From assembly GCF_008039565.1 (NCBI RefSeq), contig NZ_VDUX01000003.1, forward strand, positions 248,001-312,000: a stretch of DNA of 64,000 nt, in the 5' to 3' direction. The stretch is from Aeromicrobium terrae. Its GTDB lineage: Bacteria; Actinomycetota; Actinomycetes; Propionibacteriales; Nocardioidaceae. The notes beneath the pieces were generated by a model that was given only the letters and a program-made list of their open reading frames with translations, did not search any database and was not told the origin of the DNA. The translations under genes were made by a program, and so were the position numbers. The first letter of the stretch is position 1; every line of letters starts with the position of its first letter. Below are positions 26,330 to 34,853 of this stretch, piece after piece.

Positions 26330-27748
26330 TCACTGGTAGGTGACGGGCAGGGATCCAGACATCAGGTCTTCGATCTTGGACTGCGCGTCGTCCAGTGCGG
26401 ACTGGGGGCTGGTCTGACCGCTGAGGGCCCGGGAGAGCGCCAGCGCCATTGCGTCAGAGATGCCGCTCCACTGCGGGATCCGCGGTCGCGACTTCGCCTC
26501 CTTCAGGCTCTGGAGCTCCTGCTTCCAGTACGGAAGCGAGCTCACCAGACTTGCGTCGGTGAACGTCGAGGTGAGCGCCGGGAGGCCACCCTGCTCGGCC
26601 AGCGCCTTCTGCGTGGTCGTCGACAGTGCCCACGCCATGAACAGCCGGCCCGCCTCCTCGTTCTTGGAGTCGGCGTTGATGGAGTACGTCCAGCTGCCGA
26701 GGTGCGCCTCGGGCTTGTCGCCCTCCTTCTCGACCGGGATGTCGGCGTAGCCCATCTTCCCGACGACCTTCGACGCCGACTTGTCCTCCATCGCGCCGGC
26801 CGTGTCACCCCAGGTGATGGCCTGCGCGGCGAGGCCTTGCTGCAGGTCGGCGGTGGTCTCGTCCCACGTGGCGGAGGTGAAGCCCTTGGGGGCGAACTTC
26901 GTCAGCTCCTTCTCGTAGGTCAGCGCGTCGACATTGGCCTGCGAGTTGATCGCCGGCTTGCCGTCGGTGAACAGGTCGCCGCCCTTGGTCCAGCTGTAGT
27001 TCATCCACTCCAGCACGGTGGCGACGTGCCGCTTGCCGGCGACCGTCACGCCGTGGAGCGCGTCCTTCAGCTTCGCGCCGCCGGCCTCCGCGCCCTTCGG
27101 GCGGTTGAAGAACTCGGCGATGTCGCGGTATTGGTCCCAGGTCTTGGCCGGCGCCAGGTCGTAGCCGTACTTCTTCTTGAACGCGACCTTCTCGTCGGCG
27201 TTGTCGAACAGGTCCTTGCGGTAGAACATCATCATCACGGCGCTGTTCGACGGCATGCCGTACCAGTTGTCCTTCCACTTCGACGACGCCTCCCACAACG
27301 CAGGGATGATGTCATCGGCGGAGAAGTCGTCTCCGGCACCCTTCGCGTCACCCTTCAGGAAGTCGTTCTCCGGGGCGATGTACTTCTTCTCCGCGAACGC
27401 GCCGAGGTACTCGTACGGGATCGAGAGAACGTCGTAGTTGCCCTTGTGTGTCGTGAAGTCGAGCACGGCCTTCTGCACGAGGCTGTCGTACGGCGCCTGC
27501 TCGAGGTTGACGGTGATGCCGGTCTTCTTCTCGAAGTCGGGCAGCTGCTTCTCGAGGATCTGGGTGTTGGCGGTGGCTTCGCCGATGACGTTCAGCTGCG
27601 TGCCCTCGTAGGCACGGCTCCAGCCGTCAGCGCCGGTCTCGGAGCTCCCGGAGTCGCCCGAGCCGCTGGAGCAGCCGGCCATCGTGACGGAGAGCGCGGC
27701 CGCGACGACGGCGGCGAGGATGGAGGTCTTGCGATTCCTGCGGGTCAT
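26330..27748 (-). CDS. ABC transporter substrate-binding lipoprotein (CUT1)
   Basis: A 472-residue extracellular binding protein. The lipobox MAGC places the lipidated Cys at residue 26, followed by a Ser/Gly linker. The fold is of extracellular solute-binding family 1: ILEKQLPDFEKKTGITVNLEQ near 65-85, and GLAAQAITWGDTAGAMED in the hinge region. Ligand is not predictable. It is first of the four-gene importer and lies 122 bp downstream of alanine dehydrogenase; a 13-mer shared with the transaminase region lies in that gap. Confidence 0.9.
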   Translation of the reverse strand: MTRRNRKTSILAAVVAAALSVTMAGCSSGSGDSGSSETGADGWSRAYEGTQLNVIGEATANTQILEKQLPDFEKKTGITVNLEQAPYDSLVQKAVLDFTTHKGNYDVLSIPYEYLGAFAEKKYIAPENDFLKGDAKGAGDDFSADDIIPALWEASSKWKDNWYGMPSNSAVMMMFYRKDLFDNADEKVAFKKKYGYDLAPAKTWDQYRDIAEFFNRPKGAEAGGAKLKDALHGVTVAGKRHVATVLEWMNYSWTKGGDLFTDGKPAINSQANVDALTYEKELTKFAPKGFTSATWDETTADLQQGLAAQAITWGDTAGAMEDKSASKVVGKMGYADIPVEKEGDKPEAHLGSWTYSINADSKNEEAGRLFMAWALSTTTQKALAEQGGLPALTSTFTDASLVSSLPYWKQELQSLKEAKSRPRIPQWSGISDAMALALSRALSGQTSPQSALDDAQSKIEDLMSGSLPVTYQ

Positions 27749-27823
27749 GCCTGGCTCCTTCGAGTGGTCGGCCTGCGTGGGAATCTACGTGCGCCCGGAG
27801 TGGTGGTGAAGTTGCAAGATCGC

Positions 27824-27836
27824 ATCGGCTGATAAC
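27824..27836. promoter_or_regulatory. Shared 13-mer upstream of the importer operon
   Basis: ATCGGCTGATAAC matches ATCCGGTGATAAC at 30167-30179 at 11 of 13 positions, in the same orientation. It lies 76-88 bp before the binding-protein start. A LysR gene is nearby, so it may be a LysR half-site or box. This is inference from two copies only. Confidence 0.4.
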
Positions 27837-27870
27837 CGCAGGCTATGGATGACCGCCGAGGCCGGTGGCG

Positions 27871-28986
27871 TCAGGCGAGGACGTCGTCGAGGGTGACGGC
27901 CTCGATGTCGTGCGCCTCGCCGACCGGTGCGTTCGTCAGCGACCCGGCGTGCGTGTTCAGACCAAGGGCGAGCGACCGGTCGTCGCGGCACGCCTGTTGC
28001 CAGCCCTTGTCGGCGAGGGCCGTCACGTACGGGAGCGTCGCGTTGGTGAGCGCGTAGGTCGACGTGTTGGGCACCGCGCCGGGCATGTTCGCGACGCAGT
28101 AGAACGTCGAGCCGTGCACTTGATAGACCGGGTCATCGTGCGTGGTGGCGTGGGTGTCCTCGAAGCAGCCGCCCTGGTCGACGGCGATGTCCACGAGCAC
28201 CGATCCCGGCTTCATCTCCGCGACCAGGTCGTTGGTGACGAGCTTCGGCGCCTTCGCGCCCGGGATGAGCACCGCGCCGATCACGAGGTCGGCCTCGAGC
28301 ACCTGCTGCCGGATCGCGAGCTTCGACGACGCGAGCCCGTGCACCCGGTTGTTGTAGCGCCAGAAGGACATGCGCAGCTTGTCGAGGTCGGTGTCGAGCA
28401 GCGTGACGTCGGCGCCCATGCCGAGCGCGATATTCGCCGCGTTCTGCCCCGCCACCCCCGCGCCGATGACGACGACCTTCGCATTCGCCACTCCCCCGAC
28501 GCCGCCGAGCAGCACCCCGCGGCCGCCGTGCGCCCGCTGCAGGAAGTACGCGCCGACCTGCGGCGCCAGGCAGCCGGCCACCTCGGACATCGGGTAGAGC
28601 AGCGGCAGCCCGCCGGACGGCAGCTGCACGGTCTCGTAGGCGATGGCAGTGATCTTGCTGCTCATCAGCTCGTCGGTGAGCGGCCGGTCGGCCGCCAGGT
28701 GCAGGTAGGTGAAGAGGACGAGATCCTCACGCAAGCGGTGGTACTCCTCGGCGACCGGCTCCTTGACCTTGAGCACCATGTCCGCGGCGCCCCAGACCTC
28801 CTCGGCCGACGGCAGGATCGTCGCGCCCTCCCCGACGTACTCCTCGTCGTGGATGGAGGAGCCTTCTCCGGCGCCCCGCTCGACGAGCACCTCGTGCCCG
28901 TGGGCCACCAGCTCGTGGACCCCGACGGGCGTGATCGCCACCCGGTACTCGTGGTTCTTGACTTCCTTGGGCACGCCAACGCGCAC
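27871..28986 (-). CDS. ald: Alanine dehydrogenase
   Basis: A 371-residue enzyme that interconverts L-alanine with pyruvate and ammonia using NAD. Conserved residues are Arg15 (EYRVAI), Lys75 (LKVKEP) and His96 (YLHLAAD), with the NAD motif VVIGAGVAGQNAANIALGMGA and the signature VDIAVDQGGCFE. Length and motifs match the family exactly. It lies between the transaminase and an ABC importer on the same strand. It would regenerate pyruvate, the amino acceptor, from the alanine formed by the transaminase. Confidence 0.95.
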   Translation of the reverse strand: MRVGVPKEVKNHEYRVAITPVGVHELVAHGHEVLVERGAGEGSSIHDEEYVGEGATILPSAEEVWGAADMVLKVKEPVAEEYHRLREDLVLFTYLHLAADRPLTDELMSSKITAIAYETVQLPSGGLPLLYPMSEVAGCLAPQVGAYFLQRAHGGRGVLLGGVGGVANAKVVVIGAGVAGQNAANIALGMGADVTLLDTDLDKLRMSFWRYNNRVHGLASSKLAIRQQVLEADLVIGAVLIPGAKAPKLVTNDLVAEMKPGSVLVDIAVDQGGCFEDTHATTHDDPVYQVHGSTFYCVANMPGAVPNTSTYALTNATLPYVTALADKGWQQACRDDRSLALGLNTHAGSLTNAPVGEAHDIEAVTLDDVLA

Positions 28987-29058
28987 GATCGACTCCTTCG
29001 GTTCAGGTCAAGCCATCCTCACCCCGCACGTGGGTCGATGAGTAGACGTGAAGAGGTA

Positions 29059-30078
29059 TCAGTACTGGATGGCTTCGATCAGGTCCGACGGCTCGTCCAT
29101 GAGCGCCCAGAACCGGTCGCGGATCTCAGTCGTCAGCGGACCCGGCTTGCCACCGGACTGCGGCTCACCGTCGAGCTCGATGATCGGCGTGACGCCGCCG
29201 GCCGTCGTGACGGCCATCAGCTCATCCGCCTCGTAGAGCTCGCGGCTGGTCACGTCGCGCAGGGTGGCGGGCACGCCCATGACGTCGGCGAGCTCGAACA
29301 CGGTCTTGCGGGTGATCCCGGGCAGGGCGTTGCGCGACGGCGAGAACAGCTCGCCGTCCTTGACGAGGACGACGTTGAAGCCAGGACCCTCCGCGACGCA
29401 GTTGTCTGCGTCGAGCAGGATCGCCGACCGGGCCCCGCGCTCCTTGGCCTCGAAGCTCGCGGCGGTGAGGTCGCCCCACTGGTAGTTCTTGATCGTGGGG
29501 TCGATCGTGCTGCGGCTCGCACGGCGGACATGGCGGGGCACGATCACCGAGGTGCCGAAGATCTGCTCGTCCGGTGGGAACGCCCACAGGTACGGGATGG
29601 CGTAGATGTACACCTGGTGAGTCAGCTTGCTGAGGTCCTTCTCGCCGCGACGTTGGCCGAATCCGCGCGTGATCGTGATGTTGACGAAGGACTCACGGAG
29701 CTGCGAGAGGCTCACGCACTTCTTCACGACGTCCGCGAGCTCCTCCTTCGTGTAGCCGGGGTCGAGGTACAGCCGCCGTGCCCCGTCGAGGAGCCGGTCC
29801 AGATGGTCGCCGAGCCGGAAGATGTTGCCGTGCCAGACGTGCGGGACGGTGTACGTCAGGTCGGAGTGCCCGAAACCGGTGTCGAAGATCGAGATACGCG
29901 CTTCCGATGCGGGGACGTACTCGCCCTCGATCCAGGCGACGCCGCCGGCGAACTCGCTCGATGTATCGAGCTCGTAGTCGCTGTACTGGATCACCGACCC
30001 TTCCGGCGTCGCCTCACGGATCGCGCCGGGCTCGACACTCACGAGGTTGCTCATGGAGTGGTCGATGCTTGCGGTCAT
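29059..30078 (-). CDS. Class IV aminotransferase, (R)-amine transaminase-like
   Basis: A 339-residue PLP enzyme of fold type IV. Lys197 in DPTIKNYQWGDL is the PLP lysine. YSDYELD, GGVAWIEGEYVP and SEARISIFDTGFGHSD followed by TYTVPHVWHGN agree closely, from memory, with the (R)-selective amine transaminase of Arthrobacter sp. (ATA-117 type), more than with branched-chain or D-alanine aminotransferases. It should move an amino group from an (R)-amine to pyruvate. Next to ald, it suggests amine catabolism. Substrate preference needs testing. Confidence 0.85.
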   Translation of the reverse strand: MTASIDHSMSNLVSVEPGAIREATPEGSVIQYSDYELDTSSEFAGGVAWIEGEYVPASEARISIFDTGFGHSDLTYTVPHVWHGNIFRLGDHLDRLLDGARRLYLDPGYTKEELADVVKKCVSLSQLRESFVNITITRGFGQRRGEKDLSKLTHQVYIYAIPYLWAFPPDEQIFGTSVIVPRHVRRASRSTIDPTIKNYQWGDLTAASFEAKERGARSAILLDADNCVAEGPGFNVVLVKDGELFSPSRNALPGITRKTVFELADVMGVPATLRDVTSRELYEADELMAVTTAGGVTPIIELDGEPQSGGKPGPLTTEIRDRFWALMDEPSDLIEAIQY

Positions 30079-30166
30079 GGCGGAGCCTCCCTCGTCGGAT
30101 TCTCACCGTCGGTGAGCTGAGCCCAGCCAACCGCCTGGCTCGTGAGCAGGGAAGTTCCGATAGTTG

Positions 30167-30179
30167 ATCCGGTGATAAC
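30167..30179. promoter_or_regulatory. Shared 13-mer upstream of the transaminase gene
   Basis: ATCCGGTGATAAC lies 89-101 bp before the transaminase start, directly after the lysR stop. The near copy at 27824-27836 stands at a similar distance before the importer operon. It is a candidate site for the LysR regulator encoded next door. Confidence 0.4.
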
Positions 30180-31124
30180 TCAGATCGATGAGTAGTTCAG
30201 GTCCGGCGGCTTTAGCTCGGAGCCACCGCGGCTGACCGCGTCACGGCACGCGAGGTCGACCAGGGCTTCACCCGCCCGCGTAAGGCGGTCGGGCGCCCAG
30301 GCCAGCGCGACGTAGCTGAGCGGACGATCCTCGATCGGGACGTACGCGATGCCCGGCCGGTCGTAGAGGCGCGCGCTCGACTCGGTGGTGAAGCTGATGC
30401 CGAGCCCGCGCGAGACCATCGTCATCTCGCTCTCGTACGTCGCCGCCACGCCGCCGATGATCGCCGGCTTCCCGCCGCGATGCTCCATGGCCATCCAGTA
30501 GTCGCGCCAGATGCCGGCGCTCTCGGGGGCGCAGATGATCGGCTCGTCGAGCAGGTCCTGCAGGAGAAGCTGCTCACGAGACGCCAGGCGATGATCCACC
30601 GGCAGGCATGCGACCCAGTGCTCGGACTCGAGCGTCACCATCTGGTGATTCCGGAGGTCGACGGGCGGCCGGATGAGCGCGATGTCCGTCGCGCCGTCGG
30701 CGAGCCCGGCCGTCGGGTCGGAGAAGTCGAACTCGGTCGCCTCGATGGACACGTCCGGGTGGCTGGACTCAAGCTCGCGGATCAGGCGGAACAACAGGTC
30801 GGCGCCGGTGCCGATCAAGTAGCCGAGCCGCAGCTCGCCCTGGCTGCGACCGGCCAACGCGAGCAGTTCCTCGACGGCGACGTCGACGCCCCCGAGCGCC
30901 TCTCGCACCCGCGGCAGCCACGACGCCCCGACCTCGGAGAGCACGACGCCTCGCGTGTTGCGGTTGAAGAGGGTGACGCGGAACTGCTGCTCGAGCTGCT
31001 TGATGGCCGTCGACAGCGCCGGCTGCGTGATGAAGAGCCGCTCCGCAGCGCGGCGGTAGTTCAGCTCCTCGCTCAGCACGACGAAGTACCGGAGCTGGCG
31101 GAGCGTGACGTCAGCGCTGGTCAT
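30180..31124 (-). CDS. LysR family transcriptional regulator
   Basis: A 314-residue regulator. The N-terminal HTH is TLRQLRYFVVLSEELNYRRAAERLFITQPALSTAIKQLEQQF. The C-terminal periplasmic-binding-like domain spans about 90-300. The start is ATG 31124. It is followed on the same strand, after 101 bp, by the transaminase gene, so it may activate the transaminase, ald and importer genes when an amine is present. The effector is unknown. Confidence 0.9.
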   Translation of the reverse strand: MTSADVTLRQLRYFVVLSEELNYRRAAERLFITQPALSTAIKQLEQQFRVTLFNRNTRGVVLSEVGASWLPRVREALGGVDVAVEELLALAGRSQGELRLGYLIGTGADLLFRLIRELESSHPDVSIEATEFDFSDPTAGLADGATDIALIRPPVDLRNHQMVTLESEHWVACLPVDHRLASREQLLLQDLLDEPIICAPESAGIWRDYWMAMEHRGGKPAIIGGVAATYESEMTMVSRGLGISFTTESSARLYDRPGIAYVPIEDRPLSYVALAWAPDRLTRAGEALVDLACRDAVSRGGSELKPPDLNYSSI

Positions 31125-31207
31125 GGTCTTCAGTATGACGCCGGTCTGCGCACGAGCCTGTGGACGACGAGAACCGCGTTGCAGGTCTTGGACGCAGACT
31201 GCCGCAC

Positions 31208-31633
31208 ATGAATCCACCAGACCGACCGATCCGAGACCTTGACGACCTGACTGAGGCGTGGCGCTTCGTCGACGGAGGTCACGGCTACAGCGCACCTCAG
31301 CTGTTCGCCCTGTTGATCGACGCCGACGGGCACGTCCTTCCGACGATCATCCAGATGTACGACGAGGAGCTCGACTCAGCACCCGACGATCCGTTGCTCG
31401 AGATGTTCGTGGATCGCCTGGGCCAGGCCCTCGACGTCCACGCGCCGGGAGGGGCCGTGGCGATCATGAAGGCTAGGCCCGGGTCGTCGGAGATGACCAG
31501 CCTCGACCGCCGCTGGTGTCGGGCATTGCATGGACACCTCTACGCGGCATCGTTCGCGTCCAAGCCGCTGTTCTTCGCCACCGACACCTCGTTGGGGGTC
31601 GTTCCACCCGACGTCCTGGTAGCCGCCTCATGA
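31208..31633 (+). CDS. Hypothetical protein
   Basis: A 141-residue protein with no recognised domain. It has normal actinobacterial codon use and ends 3 bp before the next gene, so the two probably form an operon. DRLGQALDVHAPGGAVAIMKARPG and SLDRRWCRALHGHLYAAS suggest a globular cytoplasmic fold; a JAB-like or regulatory role is only a guess. It diverges from the LysR gene. Confidence 0.65.
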   Translation: MNPPDRPIRDLDDLTEAWRFVDGGHGYSAPQLFALLIDADGHVLPTIIQMYDEELDSAPDDPLLEMFVDRLGQALDVHAPGGAVAIMKARPGSSEMTSLDRRWCRALHGHLYAASFASKPLFFATDTSLGVVPPDVLVAAS

Positions 31634-31636
31634 GCG

Positions 31637-31972
31637 ATGCACACTGGAGGCGTGATTGATCTGCAGATCCTCACCACCGTGCTCAGTGTGCTGGCGGCGT
31701 TCATCGGCATCGCCGCCTACCTGCATGCCATCAAGCAGGACCTGACGGTGCAGATCACCGGAATCGAGTCCCGCATGACCGACAGGGTCGATGGAGTCGA
31801 GTCCCACATGACCGACAGGGTCGATCGACTTGAGTCGAGCCTGACCGCCAAGATCGACGACGTGAAGACTGACGTCGTCGACCTGCGGGCCGCCGTGCGC
31901 GTGCTGGAACAGCGGACGTTCGAGATGGTTCATCGAGGTACAGCGACGGACGCCGGCCAGCATCCGACCTAA
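31637..31972 (+). CDS. Membrane-anchored coiled-coil protein with hendecad repeats
   Basis: A 111-residue protein. One transmembrane helix at residues about 9-29 (LTTVLSVLAAFIGIAAYLHAI) precedes a coiled coil built on 11-residue repeats: MTDRVDGVESH, MTDRVDRLESS, LTAKIDDVKTD and VVDLRAAVRVL. It probably oligomerises at the inner face of the membrane. It follows the 31208 gene by 3 bp, and its end overlaps the convergent HNH gene. Function is unknown. Confidence 0.7.
   Translation: MHTGGVIDLQILTTVLSVLAAFIGIAAYLHAIKQDLTVQITGIESRMTDRVDGVESHMTDRVDRLESSLTAKIDDVKTDVVDLRAAVRVLEQRTFEMVHRGTATDAGQHPT
31764..31825. repeat. Two near-identical 29-bp units at 33-bp spacing
   Basis: The units at 31764-31792 and 31797-31825 differ at one position and are offset by 33 bp, i.e. 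11 codons. They encode the repeat MTDRVD twice. The repeat arose by an in-frame duplication within the coiled coil. Confidence 0.8.
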
Positions 31973-33123
31973 CCCGTGAGCTGGAGCTGTCCGGTGTGGA
32001 CGAGGGTGTGGCATTTCCGGCAGAGGCCGATGAGGTTGTCGAGGTCGGTGGGGCCGCCTCGTGACCACCATCGTTCGTGGTGGAGGTGGGCGATGGGGTG
32101 GTGACAGCCCGGTGATGCGCATTGGCCGTGTTGTCGGTGTCTGATGGCTTTGGCTTGTCGCATGGTGGCGTAGCGCTCGGTGCGGCCGACGTCGAGAACC
32201 TCGGTGTTGCGGCCGATGGTCCTGATGAGGATCGGGGTGATCTCGGCCCCGCAGAGGAGGTGGTCGAGGAGCTGGGGTCCGATCGGGCCGAACCCTTCGA
32301 GGTGCGCCGGCTTCAGATCGAGATCCAAGGCGCGGGCCGCGGACTGGTCGGCCATGGCCTGCAACGTGTCGGCCTCGACGGTGACGAAGACGTGCGGCTT
32401 GATGCCGTTGTCGGCCGGCAGACCGTTCTCCAGGACGCTGGTGCAGACGTCGTCGAGGGCATCCATCCGGCGCTCGGCCGGGCTGCGCTCGTCGCCGGCG
32501 TCGCGCGGGACGGACAGGTTGGTCAGGATCGTCTTGAGCTTGGCGCCGGTCTCGATGTCCAGGAAACCCGTCACGTGCCAGCCGTCGCCGCAGCGGATGA
32601 TCTTGAGGTCGCGCTTGGCCATGCCACGCAGCCAGGCCTTGTCCAGGTCCTCGCCGTGGATCACGGCCTTGGCCTGACGGACCTTCGCGAACAGCTCACC
32701 GGGCGTGACAGTCTTCGCGACCTCGAGCAACGGCTCGGCCAACGCGATGGTCTCGGCGCGACCGACGTGCTTGAGCGCGAACGTGAACGCCTGGACGTGC
32801 TCGAAGCTGATCTGGCTCGCCCGAGCCGCCACAGCCACCGCCGGCAGATCCCGGAACGTCGACGCGGCGCGCACCATCGCCGCCGTGCGACCGGCGTCCT
32901 GGTGCAGCTCACGGCGACCCCAGGTCCGGATCGACGACGCACCCTCGTCCTCGTGCGCCTTGGTCTGGTCCATCTCGGCCAGCCGCTCGCACATCGCCGC
33001 CTCGATCGCGTCGCGCGCGGCCGCCAGCGCCCGGACCTCGTCGGCCGTGGAGACCGCCACCGACGTCATCGCCCGCGCTGCGTCGCGCATCGCCGCGATG
33101 GTGGTGGTCGTTCCCCCGAACAT
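31969..33123 (-). CDS. DUF222/HNH endonuclease family protein (13E12-like)
   Basis: A 384-residue protein of the 13E12-repeat family common in actinobacteria. A DUF222 domain fills most of the N-terminal 280 residues. The C-terminal HNH nuclease motif spans CASPGCHHPIAHLHHE, WWSRGGPTDLDNLIGLC and RKCHTLVH. HNH residues and zinc-binding cysteines are intact. The family's role is unclear; it is often multicopy and mobile-like. Its stop overlaps the end of the coiled-coil gene by four bases. Confidence 0.9.
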   Translation of the reverse strand: MFGGTTTTIAAMRDAARAMTSVAVSTADEVRALAAARDAIEAAMCERLAEMDQTKAHEDEGASSIRTWGRRELHQDAGRTAAMVRAASTFRDLPAVAVAARASQISFEHVQAFTFALKHVGRAETIALAEPLLEVAKTVTPGELFAKVRQAKAVIHGEDLDKAWLRGMAKRDLKIIRCGDGWHVTGFLDIETGAKLKTILTNLSVPRDAGDERSPAERRMDALDDVCTSVLENGLPADNGIKPHVFVTVEADTLQAMADQSAARALDLDLKPAHLEGFGPIGPQLLDHLLCGAEITPILIRTIGRNTEVLDVGRTERYATMRQAKAIRHRQHGQCASPGCHHPIAHLHHERWWSRGGPTDLDNLIGLCRKCHTLVHTGQLQLTG

Positions 33124-33255
33124 GCTCTCAACCTATCAGAACAGATGTTCGATCACCACCGTTTTCCACTGATATTCCAGAGAATTTTCACGGCCCGGCC
33201 TAGCACGACCCTCCGACATCCGCCGCGAGCGATCCACACCTGTCATGATCCCGGC

Positions 33256-33639
33256 ATGCCCGACAACCCGGACGTCCCCGACGCGTTCGACGTCTACACC
33301 GTGGTCGTGCTCCGCCGCCCCGACGACGCCCCGGACATGACCGACGACGAGCTCGACGCCCTCCAGCGCGAGCACCTCGTCTACCGCGCCGACCTCCGCC
33401 GCCGCGGGCTGACCGTCGCCAACGGCCCGTTCCTCGAGCAGAGCGACGACTCGTACCGCGGCATGTCGGTCTTCGCCTGCTCCCCCGCCGAGGCCGCCCG
33501 CCTCTCCGACGCCGACCCCTCCGTCGTCGCCGGCCGCCTCGCCTACGACGTCATGGAGTGGTGGGTCGCCGCCGACTCCCTCGCCTTCCCGAAGGCCGAA
33601 GGCCCCGTCGGTGACCGCCGCTCCCTGCCCGACGACTGA
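33256..33639 (+). CDS. YCII-related domain protein
   Basis: A 127-residue protein with the ferredoxin-like fold of the YciI family. VYTVVVLRRPDD, LQREHLVYRADLRRRGLTVANGPF and SVFACSPAEAARLSDADP are typical. The conserved His in REHLVY is present. It may act as a small catalytic or ligand-binding domain; function is unknown. The ATG at 33256 follows an unremarkable leader. A DUF4386 gene starts 14 bp later. Confidence 0.82.
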   Translation: MPDNPDVPDAFDVYTVVVLRRPDDAPDMTDDELDALQREHLVYRADLRRRGLTVANGPFLEQSDDSYRGMSVFACSPAEAARLSDADPSVVAGRLAYDVMEWWVAADSLAFPKAEGPVGDRRSLPDD

Positions 33640-33652
33640 GGTGACTGAGACC

Positions 33653-34339
33653 ATGACCAGCTCCCGTCGCATCGCCTTGTGGGGCGGCATCGCCTACCTC
33701 GTCACCTTCGCCGCCGCCATCCCGGCGCTCCCTCTGCTCGAGCCGGTCACCGACCACCCCGACTACGTGCTCGGCGCCGGCTCCGACAACCGGGTCGTCC
33801 TGGGCGGCCTCCTCGAGGTCGTCGCCGCGCTCGCCGGGGTCGCAACGGCGGTCATCCTCTACCCGGTGATCCGACGCGTGAGCCGGACCTGCGCCCTCGG
33901 CTTCCTCTCCTCGCGCGTCGTGGAGGCCGGCATCCTGATCGCCGGCGCCATCAGCGTCCTGACCGTGGTCACGCTGCGCCAGGACCTCGGCGACGACGCG
34001 CCGGCCGGCCTCGTCACCGTCGCCCAGGCCCTGATCGACGTCCGCGAGTGGACCTTCCTCCTCGGCCCCGGCCTCTTCCCCGCGATCAACGCCGGCTTCC
34101 TCGGCATCGCGCTCTACCGAGCCGGTCTCGTCCCGCGGATCCTCCCGCTCGTCGGCTTCGTCGGCGCTCCCTTCCTCGTCGGGAAGACCCTCGCCGTGGC
34201 CTTCGGCGCCTTCGACGAGCTCAGCACCGCGGCCGTCCTGCTCGCCCTCCCCATCGCGGCGTGGGAGCTCGGCCTCGGCCTCTGGCTGACCGTCAAGGGG
34301 TTCCGCCCTCCCCGGCTCTCAACGAATCCTGATCATTGA
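33653..34339 (+). CDS. DUF4386 domain membrane protein (paralogue 1)
   Basis: A 228-residue protein with about six transmembrane helices, beginning SSRRIALWGGIAYLVTF. The conserved core is LEPVTDHPDYVLGAGSDN and VVTLRQDLGDD. It is clearly a duplicate of the gene at 43017, with long runs of identity. ATG 33653 is used; GTG 33641 is an alternative. DUF4386 is of unknown function. It precedes the TetR-controlled NTF2 gene, but a separate promoter stands between. Confidence 0.8.
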   Translation: MTSSRRIALWGGIAYLVTFAAAIPALPLLEPVTDHPDYVLGAGSDNRVVLGGLLEVVAALAGVATAVILYPVIRRVSRTCALGFLSSRVVEAGILIAGAISVLTVVTLRQDLGDDAPAGLVTVAQALIDVREWTFLLGPGLFPAINAGFLGIALYRAGLVPRILPLVGFVGAPFLVGKTLAVAFGAFDELSTAAVLLALPIAAWELGLGLWLTVKGFRPPRLSTNPDH

Positions 34340-34341
34340 CG

Positions 34342-34387
34342 GTAGACCAGTCGTTCTACTATGGTTTAAGTAGAACGACTGGTCTAC
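34342..34387. promoter_or_regulatory. Perfect 19-bp inverted repeat with two TetR half-sites
   Basis: GTAGACCAGTCGTTCTACT (34342-34360) and AGTAGAACGACTGGTCTAC (34369-34387) are exact reverse complements around an 8-bp loop. Each arm is itself a near palindrome of the form TAGAMC-N4-GTKCTA. A -35-like TTGACG (34336-34341) and a -10-like TATGGT (34360-34365) are placed so that a bound repressor would cover the promoter. A near copy stands before the TetR gene at 35786-35803, identifying the likely binder. Confidence 0.8.
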
Positions 34388-34403
34388 TTTGGAGATGACG
34401 ATC

Positions 34404-34850
34404 ATGAACGCATCAGCAACCGACCCGCAGACCCTGGCGGACTTCACCGCCCGCTGGTTCGAGCTCTGGACGGAGTCCGACCCGGATGCCCGGACGGCAC
34501 AGGTCGCCGACCTGTGGGCGACGACCGGTACCCAGGTCCTCGTCGACCCGCCTGAGGCGATGCGCGACGCCGTCGCCGAGCTGGCCTTCCCACTGCCCCG
34601 CCTCGAGGTCCGCGGTCACGCCGAGATGGACAGCCGCGTCACCCGCGCGTACGAGATGTTCATCGAGCCGGGCGAGCACACGTTCCAGGCGACCGACGGT
34701 GACGCCGTCCCGCTCGCTCCGGGCATGGTCGGTCTGGGTTGGGACATGGTGGCGCTCGCCGACGGGTCCGTCGTCGGTCGCGGCTACGACGTGTTCGTGC
34801 TCGACGAGGACGGCCGCATCCTCATGGACCACCAGCACATCCTGGGCTGA
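34404..34850 (+). CDS. NTF2-like (SnoaL) family protein
   Basis: A 148-residue protein with a cone-like NTF2 fold: TLADFTARWFELWTESDPD, VADLWATTGTQVLVDPP and a C-terminal MVALADGSVVGRGYDVFVLDEDGRI. The ATG at 34404 has GGAG nine bases before it; ATG 34395 is an alternative. It is under an operator shared with the TetR gene at 35215. Ligand or enzymatic role is unknown. Confidence 0.8.
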   Translation: MNASATDPQTLADFTARWFELWTESDPDARTAQVADLWATTGTQVLVDPPEAMRDAVAELAFPLPRLEVRGHAEMDSRVTRAYEMFIEPGEHTFQATDGDAVPLAPGMVGLGWDMVALADGSVVGRGYDVFVLDEDGRILMDHQHILG

Positions 34851-34853
34851 CTG

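Noticed and set aside
25631-27832. 733-residue plus-strand frame opposite the importer genes
   Set aside because: Repetitive Arg/His/Leu composition and complete overlap with ABC permease and lipoprotein genes show it is a shadow.
27865-30120. 751-residue plus-strand frame opposite ald and the transaminase
   Set aside because: Composition is shadow-like and both opposing genes have full catalytic motifs.
31969-33123. DUF222/HNH gene as a homing endonuclease or defence nuclease
   Set aside because: The 13E12-like family is common and scattered in actinobacteria, and nothing nearby indicates an intron, intein or defence island.
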